Shown: one piece after another, positions 38,752 to 46,668 of the stretch
Numbering within the stretch: the stretch's first letter is position 1
How the letters are laid out: each line of letters opens with the position of its first letter
Source: Myxococcales bacterium
GTDB lineage: Bacteria; Myxococcota_A; Polyangia; Haliangiales; Haliangiaceae
NCBI GenBank assembly: GCA_016720595.1
Contig: JADKKI010000002.1
Coordinates: 554,492 to 618,491, forward strand
Reading direction: 5' to 3'
Length of the DNA: 64,000 nucleotides
The notes under the pieces: model-generated
The model's input: only the letters and a program-made list of their open reading frames with translations
What the model was told of the DNA's origin: nothing
Database searches by the model: none
Translations under genes and position numbers: made by a program

Positions 38752-39714
38752 TCAGCGCACGAGGACCAACATCTCGGTCTCCATCACGTCCTCGGCCCAC
38801 CGCCGCTTGTAGTCCATCTCGGTCCCGAGGTCGTAGCGGCCGATGCCCTCGTCGCACAGCCCGACGATCTGGTGGTACTGGAGCAGGCCTCCGAGCCCGA
38901 ACGCCGACAGCTCGTCGTCGTAGGAGAACTGGAGGCCACGATACTCGCCGTCGAACACGGCGCCCAGGATGTACCCGACGTCGAGATCTCCGCGGCGCGC
39001 GAAGATCGTGCGCTGCTGGCCGAGCAGGCACAGCCGCGGCAGCATCGCGCTGTAGAACGCGCGCATCGCCCCGGCCGAGATGCCCACCCCTTCCCGCGCC
39101 TTCCAGCTCCGCCCTTCCGCCTCCTGGATCCGCGCATACAGCGCCTCCGCCTCGGCCATCGGCGCGCGGACGGACTCGAACGTGATGCCTGCACCCGCCG
39201 CGGCCTTGAGCGACTTGCGCAACGACTTGCGGAGCTCGCGCGGACGGCGGGACAGATAGCCATCGACGCCGCCGTCGAGGCTCGCGACGTGGCGGATCGT
39301 CGGGGTGCCCCGGCGGCGCTCCCAGCGTGGAGGCATCACCGCCTCGAGGGCGCGGCGCTGCGGACCATCCCCGACCATCCCGGCGAGGATGGCGAGCTGC
39401 CAGTCGCGACGCGAGGACAGCAGCGAGACCACCTCCTCGGCGAGCCCCTGCACATCGGCCCCGACCATCGGCGAGGCCAGCCCCCAGGCGAGCTCGAGCG
39501 GCTCGATGTACGGGAAGCCCGCCGGGTGCACCCCGCGCGCGGCGGCGAAGTACCCGTGGGTGCCGTGGAACGAGAACGGGGCGCGCGGCGGCATCAGGGT
39601 CGCCGCGGCGGCGAGGATCCACGCACTCGACGAACAGAACCGGTCGATCGCGGGGGTCACCGAGATCGCCCGATCGAAGTCGTCGGCGACCGCGGCGAGG
39701 TCGACCGGCTGCAT
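38752..39714 (-). CDS. GNAT-fold (BioF2/CelD-like) acyltransferase family protein
   Basis: 320 aa from ATG 39714 (MQPVDLAAV); the longer ORF begins inside the divergent promoter region. The second half carries a GNAT-like core: LYARIQEAEGRSWKAREG, RTIFARRGDLDVGYILGAVFDGEYRGLQFSYDDE, then LLQYHQIVGLCDEGIGRYDLG. This resembles acetyltransferases of the BioF2-like/CelD type, which act on polysaccharides, lipids or peptides. Catalytic residues cannot be fixed. Divergent from a surface lipoprotein gene with three CGGTGTG boxes between them. Confidence 0.72.
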   Translation of the reverse strand: MQPVDLAAVADDFDRAISVTPAIDRFCSSSAWILAAAATLMPPRAPFSFHGTHGYFAAARGVHPAGFPYIEPLELAWGLASPMVGADVQGLAEEVVSLLSSRRDWQLAILAGMVGDGPQRRALEAVMPPRWERRRGTPTIRHVASLDGGVDGYLSRRPRELRKSLRKSLKAAAGAGITFESVRAPMAEAEALYARIQEAEGRSWKAREGVGISAGAMRAFYSAMLPRLCLLGQQRTIFARRGDLDVGYILGAVFDGEYRGLQFSYDDELSAFGLGGLLQYHQIVGLCDEGIGRYDLGTEMDYKRRWAEDVMETEMLVLVR

Positions 39715-39720
39715 GGAATC

Positions 39721-39785
39721 CGGTGTGAATGTAGCAGCCGACGGTGTGTTGTTCGATCGCCACACCCGCCATGCCATCCGGTGTG
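39721..39785. repeat. Three CGGTGTG direct repeats in a divergent intergenic region
   Basis: CGGTGTG occurs at 39721-39727, 39742-39748 and 39779-39785 (starts 21 and 37 bases apart). The outer two are within the longer identical ATCCGGTGTGA. They lie in the 153-base divergent gap between the GNAT-like gene and the lipoprotein gene, a good position for a regulator. Starts about two and three and a half helical turns apart. Regulator unknown. Confidence 0.45.
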
Positions 39786-39867
39786 ACCCAACAACCACCC
39801 TGCCGCCTCACAGCGAGCCTGCGGGCAACCTGTGCCGGGCACGAGGTTTGCTGCGATACTACCGTCG

Positions 39868-40902
39868 ATGCGCCTCCTCTCCGTGGTGATGGCTGGGCTG
39901 CTCGTCGGCACGGGTTGCGCCGCGAACAGCTATACGATCCCGCACTCCGAGCTCCAGCGTCTGAGCACGTTGCCACCCGAGCAGCGCTCCGAGCGCGTGC
40001 TGGTCTCGCAGGAGATCACCGGCAGCGAGGTCGAGAACGCCCAGCCGGTCACCGGCGACACCGAGATCATCTTCATCCCCCAGATCAACATCGGTGGCGG
40101 ATACAGCGGCGGGGCGCGCGGCGGTGGCGGGACGGGCGGCCGCGGTGGTGGCCTCGGCGGCATGAAGCTCTCCGGCGGTGGCAGCGATGGCAAGGCCGCG
40201 GCGGTCGCGGTGATCGTGCTCGCGGCCGTGGCGCTCGTGGCCGTGGCGGCCGTCGAGGGCTCCCGGTTCGATGGCTGGGTCCGGCTCCACCCGATGCACC
40301 CGGTGCACCTGATCGGGCGCGATGGCAGCCAGGCTGTGATGCCCCTCGCGTGGATCGATCCGCAGGCCGCGGCGTGGACCGAGAAGGCCGTCGTGCGGCC
40401 GACCGAAGGCCCCTGGCTGCAGCTCGATCGCAAGCCGCTGACGCGCGGCGGGACCTATGGCCTGTACGGCGGCTATGGCTCGTCCCGATCGGTCTACGGC
40501 GATGTCGGCGCGGGCCCGTCGTTCGTGATCCAGGGCGGCTACTTCCCCGAGCAGCACATCGGCATCCTCGCCAACATCGCGTTCGCGTGGCGCGACAACC
40601 AGTACCAGGGCACGTTGTTCGACTCGCGGTACATGCTCGAGCTCCAGGCACTGCCCGTCGTCGTCGGCCCGCTGCACGCGGGGCTCTACGTCGGCGGTGG
40701 CCTCGCGTACCGCTGGGAGGACACGCCGCAGGGCACGATCACCAACGGCGGCAAGGGCAACGATGGCTCCACCGCCTATGCCGGTGGCGCGATGTTCCAG
40801 CTCGAGCTGCACACGCGGATCGCGCTCACGGCGCGGATCGGTCGCGTCAAGGCGCACGGCGATCAGGTGACCGACATGCTGCTCGGCATCTCGGTCTACT
40901 GA
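39868..40902 (+). CDS. Lipoprotein with Gly-rich segment and outer-membrane beta-barrel-like C terminus
   Basis: 344 aa from ATG 39868. The lipobox LLVGTGC precedes a periplasmic part and a Gly-rich stretch (GGARGGGGTGGRGGGLGG, about 80-100). A short hydrophobic segment (AVAVIVLAAVALVAVAAV) is followed by about 200 residues of alternating strands (YGLYGGYGSSRSVYGDVGAGP, HIGILANIAFAWRD, LHAGLYVGGGLAYRW) as in an 8-stranded barrel. The combination of lipid anchor, hydrophobic segment and barrel is uncommon. It probably sits in the outer membrane. Convergent with a DUF1244 gene. Confidence 0.7.
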   Translation: MRLLSVVMAGLLVGTGCAANSYTIPHSELQRLSTLPPEQRSERVLVSQEITGSEVENAQPVTGDTEIIFIPQINIGGGYSGGARGGGGTGGRGGGLGGMKLSGGGSDGKAAAVAVIVLAAVALVAVAAVEGSRFDGWVRLHPMHPVHLIGRDGSQAVMPLAWIDPQAAAWTEKAVVRPTEGPWLQLDRKPLTRGGTYGLYGGYGSSRSVYGDVGAGPSFVIQGGYFPEQHIGILANIAFAWRDNQYQGTLFDSRYMLELQALPVVVGPLHAGLYVGGGLAYRWEDTPQGTITNGGKGNDGSTAYAGGAMFQLELHTRIALTARIGRVKAHGDQVTDMLLGISVY

Positions 40903-40906
40903 GCAG

Positions 40907-41197
40907 CTACTTCTCGGTCTTCTCGGCCTTGGGCGCGGCCTCGCGCTGGTACTTCGCCTTCCACTCCTCGTACGGCATCCCGTAGATCAGCTCGCGGGCA
41001 GCTGGATCCGAGAGCTCGACGCCGCGCTCGACGGCGGCCGCGCGGTACCACTTGGAGAGGCAGTTGCGGCAGAACCCCGCGAGGTTCATGACGTCCAGGT
41101 TCTGGACATCGGTGCGCTCGCGGAAGTGGGCCACCAGCCGACGGAACGCCGCGGCCTCGATCTCGGTACGGGTGGGCTCGGGAATCTCGGTCGCCAT
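40907..41197 (-). CDS. DUF1244 family protein
   Basis: 96 aa. RLVAHFRERTDVQNLDVMNLAGFCRNCLSKWYRAAA carries the DUF1244 signature MNLAGFCRNCLSKWY, followed by DPAAREL and YGMPYEEWKAKYQ. It is a small alpha-helical protein of unknown function whose conserved CRNC pair could bind metal. Length is typical of the family. The Lys/Glu/Ala tail is unusual. Starts at ATG 41197, divergent from a TraB-like gene only 48 bases away. Confidence 0.93.
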   Translation of the reverse strand: MATEIPEPTRTEIEAAAFRRLVAHFRERTDVQNLDVMNLAGFCRNCLSKWYRAAAVERGVELSDPAARELIYGMPYEEWKAKYQREAAPKAEKTEK

Positions 41198-41245
41198 CCC
41201 GACTGTGTAGCCCGAAATCGCGGACCCGCGTGCTATGCCAGCGCC

Positions 41246-42469
41246 GTGGATTCCGCCCCGCCGCTTCCGGCCTCGGTGACCGAGGTCGTCCACGGCGAGA
41301 CGACCTACTACATCGTCGGGACCGCGCACGTGTCGCAGCGCTCCGTCGACGAGGTCCGCGCGGTGATCGCCCAGCTCGAGCCCGACGTGGTGTGCGTGGA
41401 GCTCGATCAGGCGCGCTACGACGCGCTGACCAAGGACAGCGCGTTCCGCGATCTCGACGTGTTCAAGGTGGTCCGCGAGGGCAAGGGTCTCTACCTGCTC
41501 GCGCACCTCGCGCTGTCCTCGTACCAGCGCAGGATCGGCGCCCAGCTCGGGGTCAAGCCCGGCGCCGAGCTGCTCGCCGCGGCCGAGACCGCGAAGGCCA
41601 AGGGCATCCCGGTCGCGCTGATCGATCGCGACATCAACACCACGCTGCGCCGCACCTGGCGCAACCTCGGCCTGTGGAAGCGCTCGCAGCTCCTCGCGTC
41701 GCTGTTCGTCGGCTGGGAGGACGAGGACGACGACAAGACCAAGGGCAAGGGCAAGCCCGCGAAGGCCGCCGACCGCTCGATCGGCGAGCAGATCGAGGAG
41801 CTCAAGGAACCCGAGGCGCTGTCCGAGATGCTGGCCAAGCTCGGCAAGAAGGTCCCCGAGATCAAGGGCCCGCTGATCGACGAGCGCGATCAGTACCTCG
41901 CGTCCAAGCTCGTCGAGGCCGGTGCCGGGCACAAGCGCGTGGTCGCGGTGGTCGGCGCGGCCCACGTGCCGGGCATGGTCCCGCAGATCGGCAAGGAGCT
42001 CGATCGCGCAGCCCTCGACCGGATCCCACCGCCGTCCTTGGTGTGGACGATCATCAAGTGGCTGATCCCGATCCTGTTCATCGCCGCGTTGATCTATGGC
42101 TGGCGGTGGAGCAACAACTCGAGCTTCGCGGAGCTGATGCTCGCGTGGATCCTCCCCACCTCGATCGGCGCGGGAGGCCTGACGCTCCTGGCCGGCGGGT
42201 CGCCATTCTCGGTGCTCTCCGCGCTGCTGGTGGCGCCGATCGCGGCGATCCATCCGCTGCTCGGCACGGGCATGGTGGTGGGCGTGGTCGAGGCCTGGCG
42301 TCGCAAGCCCAGTGTCGCGGACTGCGAGCGACTCCCGGACGACATCCAGAGTCTCAAGGGGTTCTGGCGTAACCCCGTGACCCGTATCCTGTTGATCGCC
42401 GTGGCCTCCGGGATCGGTACCGCCACCGGGTTCTGGGTGGGGGTCGGCTGGGTCGCCAGCCTGCTCTGA
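41246..42469 (+). CDS. TraB/PrgY family membrane protein
   Basis: 407 aa from GTG 41246. The N-terminal soluble domain (1-270) has the TraB/PrgY motifs YYIVGTAHVSQRSVDEV (GTAHVS), DVVCVELDQARYDAL (ExxxxR), VALIDRDINTTLRRTW and VVAVVGAAHVPGM. It is followed by four or so membrane segments (WTIIKWLIPILFIAALIYGW to the C terminus). Related proteins limit signalling peptides or act as Tiki-like metalloproteases; residues fit a possible metalloprotease fold. The mid-domain insertion DEDDDKTKGKGKPAK is species-specific. Confidence 0.9.
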   Translation: MDSAPPLPASVTEVVHGETTYYIVGTAHVSQRSVDEVRAVIAQLEPDVVCVELDQARYDALTKDSAFRDLDVFKVVREGKGLYLLAHLALSSYQRRIGAQLGVKPGAELLAAAETAKAKGIPVALIDRDINTTLRRTWRNLGLWKRSQLLASLFVGWEDEDDDKTKGKGKPAKAADRSIGEQIEELKEPEALSEMLAKLGKKVPEIKGPLIDERDQYLASKLVEAGAGHKRVVAVVGAAHVPGMVPQIGKELDRAALDRIPPPSLVWTIIKWLIPILFIAALIYGWRWSNNSSFAELMLAWILPTSIGAGGLTLLAGGSPFSVLSALLVAPIAAIHPLLGTGMVVGVVEAWRRKPSVADCERLPDDIQSLKGFWRNPVTRILLIAVASGIGTATGFWVGVGWVASLL

Positions 42470-42511
42470 ACCCGCTTGCCCCGGGGCAGAACTTCCGCCA
42501 TCCTTTCCGAC

Positions 42512-42766
42512 ATGAAGAAGCTCGCTCTCACCCTCGCTACGCTCGGTCTCCTCGCCGCCCCCGTCCTCGCCTGCCCGCACTCCGAAGAGAAGGCCGCCGA
42601 AGAGACCCCGGCGCCGATCACGGCGCAGAAGGACAAGGCCAAGGAGGCCCCGAAGGCCGAGGCGAAGCCCACCGAGAAGAAGCCGGCCGAGAAGGCCCCG
42701 GCCAAGTCGGCGGACTCGGCCAAGAAGCCGACCGAGAAGAAGCCGGACAAGGTCTCGTCGCGCTAA
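42512..42766 (+). CDS. Small Lys/Ala/Pro-rich exported protein (84 aa)
   Basis: Signal peptide MKKLALTLATLGLLAAPVLAC; Cys21 follows VLA, so either lipoprotein (AAPVLAC) or cleavage at ALA-C. The mature part is disordered, alternating PTEKKP, EKAPAK and KSADSAKKP, highly basic with equal Glu. This type of low-complexity KAPE protein often acts as a periplasmic linker or cell-wall binder. Followed 24 bases later by a strong terminator, so it is the end of the plus-strand TraB transcript or its own unit. Function unknown. Confidence 0.72.
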   Translation: MKKLALTLATLGLLAAPVLACPHSEEKAAEETPAPITAQKDKAKEAPKAEAKPTEKKPAEKAPAKSADSAKKPTEKKPDKVSSR

Positions 42767-42790
42767 CGAACCACGCTGCGCTCACAGATG

Positions 42791-42816
42791 CGGCCGGTCT
42801 CGTACCGGCCGTTTTT
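42791..42816 (+). terminator. Rho-independent terminator
   Basis: CGGCCGGT (42791-42798) and ACCGGCCG (42804-42811) form a perfect 8-bp GC stem with loop CTCGT, followed directly by TTTTT (42812-42816). It lies 24 bases after the Lys-rich protein stop. It is the clearest intrinsic terminator in the window and acts in the plus direction. Confidence 0.9.
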
Positions 42817-42828
42817 GCGTTTCGGCGC

Positions 42829-43701
42829 TCAGACCAGGACGTCGAGCAGCTGCGCGCGCGTCAGGTAGCCCTCGAGCGTGGCGGCGTACTCCTCGATCAG
42901 CAGATCGAGCTCGAGCGTCACCTTGCCGTTGTGGATCCGGTGGACCTTGCCGGAGATCGGGATCTCGGTGCCGGCGAGCGAGAGCACGCCCGAAGTCCAG
43001 CTGCCTTCGGCGGCTGGCGCGGGGGGGATCACGGTGACGTGGCTGCGCGAGACATCGACGACCTTGCCGACGCCGCTGTCGAACCGGATCGAGACCGGCA
43101 GCGCCGCGGGCGGCTCGACGCGATAGTTCACGCGGCGGTTCGTGGTGATCAGCTTGTCCAGCGTGTCGTGGACGGGCGCGGAGATCGGGGTCTCCGCCTC
43201 TTCGAGCACGAGCTCGCGCAGGCGCTTGAGCTCCTTCTGCGTACGGATCAGGTTCTGCCGCATGTCGCCCATACGGGTCTGATCGCGGTGGACCTTGTCG
43301 GCCACGACGCCGAGCAGGTTGACGAGGAACCGAACCCCGAGCTCCTGGTTGGTGGCGAAGAAGTCCTGGATCGTCTTCGCGCGCAGGCCCCACACGGTGG
43401 AGCCGGCGGCGACGTTCGCGCGGGTCGACCGCGGCAGGCCGGTCAGCGCGCCCAGCTCGCCGATCAACGCGGGCGGGTACAGCCGGAACAGGTCATCTCC
43501 GGGGCGTTCGAGGACGACCTCGCCCGCCGTCAGCAGATACAGCTCCATCGCCTGCTCGCCCACATCGAACAGTGGTTTCTGCGGATCCACCGTGACGCGC
43601 GCGAAGAGGTTCCCCAACTTCGAGAGCTCCTCATCGCCGAACCCGTGGAACAGCGGAATCGTACGTAGCTCGGTCGCGCTCGGCCCCATGGGGGGCACCA
43701 T
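42829..43701 (-). CDS. Cyclic-nucleotide-binding domain protein with PilZ-like C-terminal domain
   Basis: 290 aa from ATG 43701 (GAGGG ribosome site 7 bases upstream; ATG 43689 is an alternative). Residues about 10-150 are a cNMP-binding domain: LFHGFGDEELSKLGNLFARV, then PPALIGELGALTGLPRSTRANV (the phosphate-binding cassette, here IGELGALTGLPRST). A coiled coil follows. Residues about 195-290 look PilZ-like: NRRVNYR (RxxxxR) and VVDVSRSHVT (DxSxxx, with His at the usual Gly). There is no DNA-binding domain. It may sense a cyclic mononucleotide and c-di-GMP together, for motility or adhesion output. Confidence 0.75.
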   Translation of the reverse strand: MVPPMGPSATELRTIPLFHGFGDEELSKLGNLFARVTVDPQKPLFDVGEQAMELYLLTAGEVVLERPGDDLFRLYPPALIGELGALTGLPRSTRANVAAGSTVWGLRAKTIQDFFATNQELGVRFLVNLLGVVADKVHRDQTRMGDMRQNLIRTQKELKRLRELVLEEAETPISAPVHDTLDKLITTNRRVNYRVEPPAALPVSIRFDSGVGKVVDVSRSHVTVIPPAPAAEGSWTSGVLSLAGTEIPISGKVHRIHNGKVTLELDLLIEEYAATLEGYLTRAQLLDVLV

Positions 43702-43756
43702 ACACCGGCCCTCGCGCGTGGGTCCCGTGTGGCGCCCGTTCGGTGTACCGTGACGC

Positions 43757-44659
43757 GTGCGGTATCCGCTCCTCGCCTGCGTGCTGGTGGCCTGTGGAAA
43801 GGGTGCCGCCCCGGCGGCCAAGGAGCCTCCCCCGGTCGCCTCGTCCCGGGATGCCGCGGTGGCGACCACCCCCGCCGCTCCCGATGCGGCCCCACCTGCC
43901 CCGCCCGCCCCGAAGCCCCCCGACGGCGAGTTCGCGACCCTCGCCGACGCGCTCGCCGCGATCATCCCCGCCGATGCGCGGGTGGTGGGCTTCGGCGAGC
44001 TGCACGCGCGCGTCGATCGCGCCGCCGTTCGGTCCTCACTCTCGCTGTTCACCGAGGCCCTGCCCTCGTTCGGCGACAAGGTCTCGGACCTGATCGTGGA
44101 GACCTTCATCGTGGATCCGAAGTGCGGCCAGACCGCCGTCGCCACCACGAAGAAGATGGAGACCGACGTGAAGCGGCCGGAGGCGACCAAGTCCGAGATC
44201 GCGCTCCTCGCCGATGCGGCGAAGGCGGCGAAGATTCAGCCGCACGCGATGACCCTGTCGTGCGCGGACTACAAGGTGCTGATGCCCAAGGGCGAGATCG
44301 ATCCGCTCGCGATGCTGACGATCACCACCCGCGAGCTCCAGCGGATCGCCCTCTCGGCCGTCGCCCACCGCGACAAGGAGCCCGCGCACCGGCCGTGGGT
44401 GACGCTGTACGGCGGTGCGCTCCACAACGATCTCGTCCCCGACAAGGCGCTCGCGGAGTGGAGCTATGCCGGTGCCGTGGACAAGGCGACGGGCGGCCAG
44501 TTCGTCGAGATCGATCTGATCGTCCCCGAGCTCGCGGCCGGCGATGCCGCGTCGAAGAAGCAGCCATGGTTCCCCGCCGTCGAGAAGGCCGGCGCCTGGA
44601 TCCAGATCTGGAAGCGTAACGCGCACTCGTTCGTGGTCATCCTACCCAAGACGAAATGA
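43757..44659 (+). CDS. Lipoprotein with ChaN/erythromycin-esterase-like GELH motif
   Basis: 300 aa from GTG 43757. Signal/lipobox MRYPLLACVLVAC. A Pro/Ala linker leads to LADALAAIIPADARVVGFGELHARVDRAAV, where GFGELH resembles the GExH of ChaN and erythromycin-esterase-type folds. WVTLYGGALHNDL near residue 215 supplies the second His typical of that fold. Internal Cys (KCGQTAV, SCADYKV) may pair. The role is unknown; haem binding or esterase activity is only suggested. It overlaps the DUF1295 gene start by ATGA, so the two are coupled. Confidence 0.6.
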   Translation: MRYPLLACVLVACGKGAAPAAKEPPPVASSRDAAVATTPAAPDAAPPAPPAPKPPDGEFATLADALAAIIPADARVVGFGELHARVDRAAVRSSLSLFTEALPSFGDKVSDLIVETFIVDPKCGQTAVATTKKMETDVKRPEATKSEIALLADAAKAAKIQPHAMTLSCADYKVLMPKGEIDPLAMLTITTRELQRIALSAVAHRDKEPAHRPWVTLYGGALHNDLVPDKALAEWSYAGAVDKATGGQFVEIDLIVPELAAGDAASKKQPWFPAVEKAGAWIQIWKRNAHSFVVILPKTK

Positions 44660-45465
44660 CCACCGCGTTCCTGGAGCGCGTCGCGCTGGCCTGGGCCCTC
44701 GCGGCGACCCTCCAGCTCGTGTTGTGGCTCGTCCAGCAGCGGAAGCGCAACGCCGGCATCGTCGACGTGGGCTGGGCCCTCTGCTTCACGCCGATCGTGC
44801 TGGTGTTCGCGTGGCGCGCCACCGCGTGTGCGCGCTGCTGGGTGGTGCTGGTCGCGGTGGTGTGCGTGTGGAGCCTGCGGCTCGGCGGATATTTGATCGC
44901 GCGCGGTGCCGCGCGCTCCCCCGAGGAGGGCCGGTACGCGGAGCTGCGCCGTCGCTGGGCGCCGCACGCCTCGCGCAGCTTCTTCGTGTTCTTCCAGGCG
45001 CAGGCCGCGCTCGCCGCGATCCTGTCGACGGCGTTCGTGATCCCGTTCATCGCCGAGCCGTGGGAGGGCTCTGCCCCGCTCCGCGCCGCCGGGGCCGCGA
45101 TCTCGATCGTAGGGATCCTCGGCGAGTCCGTCGCCGACCTCCAGCTCGCGCGGTTCAAGCGAGATGCCGCGAACAAGGGCAAGGTGTGCGAGGTCGGGCT
45201 GTGGGGGTACTCGCGGCACCCCAACTACTTCTTCGAGTGGTGCGTGTGGCTCGGCTACGCGGTGTACGGGCTGGCGTTCGGATGGTGGGGCCTGATCGCG
45301 CTCGCGCCGCAGGCGATCATCGTCGCGAGCATCTTCGGGGTCACGGGCATTCCGCCGACGGAGAATCAGGCGATCCGATCGAAGGGTGATGCGTATCGCG
45401 ACTACCAGAAGCGCGTGTCGCGATTCGTTCCGCGTCCGCCGAAGTCGCGCAGCAGCGACGCGTGA
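44656..45465 (+). CDS. DUF1295 family membrane protein (steroid 5-alpha-reductase-like)
   Basis: 269 aa, six or so membrane segments. The family pattern is present: NAGIVDVGWALCFTPIVL, a loop GRYAELRRRWAPHASRSFFVFFQAQA, RFKRDAANKGKVCEVGLWGYSRHPNYFFEWCVWLGY and the tail PPTENQAIRSKGDAYRDYQKRVSRFVPRPPK. The GLWxYSRHPNYFFE block is the DUF1295 signature, related to steroid reductases and isoprenylcysteine methyltransferases. A redox or lipid-modifying role is likely, substrate unknown. Coupled to the upstream lipoprotein gene. Confidence 0.93.
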   Translation: MTTAFLERVALAWALAATLQLVLWLVQQRKRNAGIVDVGWALCFTPIVLVFAWRATACARCWVVLVAVVCVWSLRLGGYLIARGAARSPEEGRYAELRRRWAPHASRSFFVFFQAQAALAAILSTAFVIPFIAEPWEGSAPLRAAGAAISIVGILGESVADLQLARFKRDAANKGKVCEVGLWGYSRHPNYFFEWCVWLGYAVYGLAFGWWGLIALAPQAIIVASIFGVTGIPPTENQAIRSKGDAYRDYQKRVSRFVPRPPKSRSSDA

Positions 45466-45483
45466 CGGATCTCCGAAACCTCC

Positions 45484-45505
45484 GTTCTACCCCGGTTCTA
45501 CCCCG
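45484..45505. repeat. Perfect tandem duplication of an 11-bp unit upstream of the integrase
   Basis: GTTCTACCCCG occurs at 45484-45494 and again at 45495-45505 with no gap. A hairpin CCGAC-TT-GTCGG (45503-45514) immediately follows. The site lies 33 bases before the recombinase start, a usual place for attachment-arm or core binding sites and for autoregulation. Whether it is an att site is unproven; the other end of the element is not visible. Confidence 0.45.
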
Positions 45506-45537
45506 ACTTGTCGGAGCCCTGTTGTAGGCTCGGTGTC

Positions 45538-46653
45538 ATGATCAAGGTGCGCGTGGCGGAGGACGGGGCGAAGTCGTTCCAGGTTTACGAGCGCGCCCGG
45601 GTCCGCGAGAAGAGCATCAAGGTCTACGTCGGATCGTTCTCATCGCGGCGCGAAGCCGAGTTCGCGGCACAGCAGCACCGCGTCACGCAGCGCGGGATCA
45701 AGGCCGGCGAGCTCCCCGCCGCCGTGGACCACAAGCGCACCATGGGGGACGCGCTCGACGCGTGGCTCCGTGCGATCAAGGACCAGCGCTCGCACGACGA
45801 GTACGAGAGCCGGATGCGGCTGTACGTGCGCCCGACGTTCGACAGTACGCCGCTCGTGAAGATCACGAAGGCCAAGCTGATCGAGTTGCGCAGCTCGCTC
45901 AAGGAGCGCGAGGAGCCGATCGGCAACGCGACGATCAACACCCTGTTCGCCGCGCTGTCCGCGGCCTACAGCTACTTCATCGAGCAGGGCTGGTGCTCAG
46001 AGAACCCGCTCAGGTTCATTCGCGACCTCGAGGTCGCCGAGCGCCCGTTCCTCTGGCTCCAGTCCGCTGGCGAGGTGCAGAAGCTGCTCGCCGCGTGCAA
46101 CGAGAACATCCGCACGCTCGTCGCCGTGCTGGTCGGCACCGGCATGCGCCTCGACGAGGCCCTGCACCTCATGTGGGTCGACGTCGATCTCCAGCACCGC
46201 GTGATCCACGTGCACCGCGGTCGTCGAGGTGCGCCGAAGTCAGGCCGCCTCCGCCACGTCCCGATCTTCGACTCGGTGCTGACCGTCCTCCGCGAGATGA
46301 GGCTCGCGAAGGGTGACAACACCCTGCTCTGGCCCGGCGCGAAGCTCGACAAGTTCGACGAGCAGCTTCCGCGCAACAAGACGAGCGTCTTTCGCCCATT
46401 CAAGGCCGCCGTCCTCCGCGCCGGGCTGTCGAAGAAGCTCCGCCTCCACGACCTTCGGCACACGTTCGCCGGTCTCTTCCTCGCGTCTGGCGGCGACATC
46501 TTCAAGCTGTCCAAGATCCTCGGCCACTCTAGCGTCGCGATCACGCAGCAGGTCTACGCGCACCTGCACCCGGACGCATTCGCCGAAGACTACAGCCGCG
46601 TCTCGTTCGCGATGCCCGCGAAAGCGGGCGTCGTGTTGAAGTTCCGAGCCTAG
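45538..46653 (+). CDS. Tyrosine recombinase / phage-type integrase
   Basis: 371 aa from ATG 45538. An N-terminal arm/core-binding region carries an AP2-like start (KVRVAEDGAKSFQVYERARVREKSIKVYVGSF) and the SAM-like domain (about 60-165, TMGDALDAWLRAI). The catalytic domain has Arg in LVGTGMRLDEALHL, the HDLRHTF box (His and second Arg), LGHSSVAITQQVYAHLHP with the second His and the catalytic Tyr. All residues are present, so it is probably active. It sits at the start of a segment that differs in gene content and carries truncated genes downstream. A mobile-element or genomic-island role is likely; no tRNA is adjacent. Confidence 0.95.
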   Translation: MIKVRVAEDGAKSFQVYERARVREKSIKVYVGSFSSRREAEFAAQQHRVTQRGIKAGELPAAVDHKRTMGDALDAWLRAIKDQRSHDEYESRMRLYVRPTFDSTPLVKITKAKLIELRSSLKEREEPIGNATINTLFAALSAAYSYFIEQGWCSENPLRFIRDLEVAERPFLWLQSAGEVQKLLAACNENIRTLVAVLVGTGMRLDEALHLMWVDVDLQHRVIHVHRGRRGAPKSGRLRHVPIFDSVLTVLREMRLAKGDNTLLWPGAKLDKFDEQLPRNKTSVFRPFKAAVLRAGLSKKLRLHDLRHTFAGLFLASGGDIFKLSKILGHSSVAITQQVYAHLHPDAFAEDYSRVSFAMPAKAGVVLKFRA

Positions 46654-46668
46654 CTGACTGCTAGCTAC

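Noticed and set aside
45466..45537. tRNA gene as integrase attachment site
   Set aside because: No cloverleaf or TTCGA arm is found in the gap; only the tandem 11-bp repeat and a short hairpin.
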